In this document: positions 63,694 to 64,000 of the stretch, in pieces
How positions within the stretch are numbered: the stretch's first letter is position 1
Layout: each line of letters starts with the position of its first letter
Assembly (NCBI GenBank): GCA_902806065.1
Contig: CADCVE010000077.1
Coordinates: 1 to 64,000, forward strand
Direction of reading: 5' to 3'
DNA: 64,000 nt
Origin: an uncultured Rubrobacteraceae bacterium
GTDB lineage: Bacteria; Actinomycetota; Rubrobacteria; Rubrobacterales; Rubrobacteraceae
Notes under the pieces: generated by a model
What the model saw: only the letters and a program-made list of their open reading frames with translations
Database searches by the model: none
Told to the model about the DNA's origin: nothing
Position numbers and translations under genes: made by a program

Positions 63694-64000
63694 TAGCCCG
63701 CGAACTCGCTCTTCAAGACCGAGTATAGCTCCATGTCCCGGTAGGCCCCTTTGATGAACTCCCGCTGACGGAGCTTGCCCTCACGGATCATACCGGCCTT
63801 TTGCATGACGCGGGCGGAGGCGGTGTTCTCGGCGATGCAGCGGGCCTCGATGCGGTTCAGGTCCATCCGGCCGAAGCCGAAGGAGATCATCGCTCGCACG
63901 GCCTCGGGGGCGAGGCCCCGGCCCCAGTATTCACGGGAGAGCGTGTAGCCGATCTCGGCGCGGGCGTGATCAGGCTCCCAGGAGACGATGCCGCACGTAC
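63690..64000 (-). CDS. GNAT-family N-acetyltransferase (RimJ-like), partial
   Basis: The frame is open to the right edge of the window, so only the C-terminal part is seen. ARAEIGYTLSREYWGRGLAP and EAVRAMISFGFGRMDLNRIE and ARCIAENTASARVMQKAGM are the acetyl-CoA-binding motif A and later helices of RimJ/RimL-type acetyltransferases. Confidence 0.85.
   Translation of the reverse strand, partial: TCGIVSWEPDHARAEIGYTLSREYWGRGLAPEAVRAMISFGFGRMDLNRIEARCIAENTASARVMQKAGMIREGKLRQREFIKGAYRDMELYSVLKSEFAGY

Noticed and set aside
1-64000. tRNA, rRNA and CRISPR
   Set aside because: No cloverleaf with a GTTCRANYC T-loop, no rRNA-like conserved blocks and no regularly spaced repeats were found on reading.

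Overview
The window is high-GC bacterial DNA with many GTG/TTG starts, ATGA-type stop/start overlaps and very short intergenic gaps. The gene set suggests an actinobacterium close to Rubrobacter. It has a complete V/A-type ATPase operon, a C50-carotenoid (bacterioruberin-type) cluster with CruF, lycopene elongase and a CrtI-like desaturase, a DnaE2/LexA SOS locus, an F420-type LLM oxidoreductase, and a BchN/BchB-like gene pair in what looks like a non-photosynthetic genome. The taxonomic call is inference; no rRNA or tRNA gene was found.

Layout. 1-2.4 kb: 3' end of ccdA, a sortase, a membrane protein and an NrtS-like protein, then decayed DNA. 2.9-7.7 kb: SOS locus, with dnaE2 and a small partner gene divergent from lexA and a strong palindrome between them. 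7.7-10.4 kb: remnant mobile island with paralogous coiled-coil genes, a frameshifted membrane-anchored gene and a chimeric tyrosine/serine recombinase fragment abutting the 5' end of a pyrimidine-nucleoside phosphorylase gene. 10.4-15.7 kb: nucleoside salvage (pdp, deoD), the BchN-like and BchB-like genes and a small acidic protein gene. 15.8-21 kb: Tat lipoprotein, HtrA-type protease lipoprotein, CDF metal exporter, MarR regulator and divergent membrane protein. 21.3-26.3 kb: ArsR regulator, heavy-metal P-type ATPase, a Cys-Cys protein, DUF3105 and DUF305 proteins, and lspA. 26.3-31.4 kb: aconitase, carbonic anhydrase, PRC-barrel protein and two pseudogene remnants. 31.9-35.8 kb: tandem universal stress protein, two membrane proteins, a zinc-ribbon protein and an ABM-like protein. 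35.9-44.4 kb: V/A-ATPase operon on the minus strand in the order D-H-I-K-E-C-F-A-B. 44.7-50.7 kb: GAF-LuxR regulator, then a stress operon (unknown protein, universal stress protein, P2-type ATPase). 50.7-53.8 kb: decayed genes and a small integrative element with XRE regulator, frameshifted large serine recombinase, and divergent zinc-finger and HNH-like genes. 53.9-58.4 kb: glyoxalase, a UbiB-family pseudokinase, clpS, a VapBC remnant and a FIST sensor. 58.4-61.5 kb: carotenoid cluster. 61.5-64 kb: class-V aminotransferase, LLM oxidoreductase and a partial GNAT acetyltransferase.

How the genes fit together. SOS mutagenesis, metal export, envelope proteolysis, stress proteins and C50 carotenoids together suggest a radiation-, desiccation- and metal-tolerant life style. 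The most distinctive content is the DPOR-like BchN/BchB pair, which lacks one expected cluster cysteine and a putative catalytic aspartate and has no BchL nearby. Next come the UbiB homologue that has lost nearly all kinase motifs, and the chimeric recombinase scar at the start of the pyrimidine-nucleoside phosphorylase gene.
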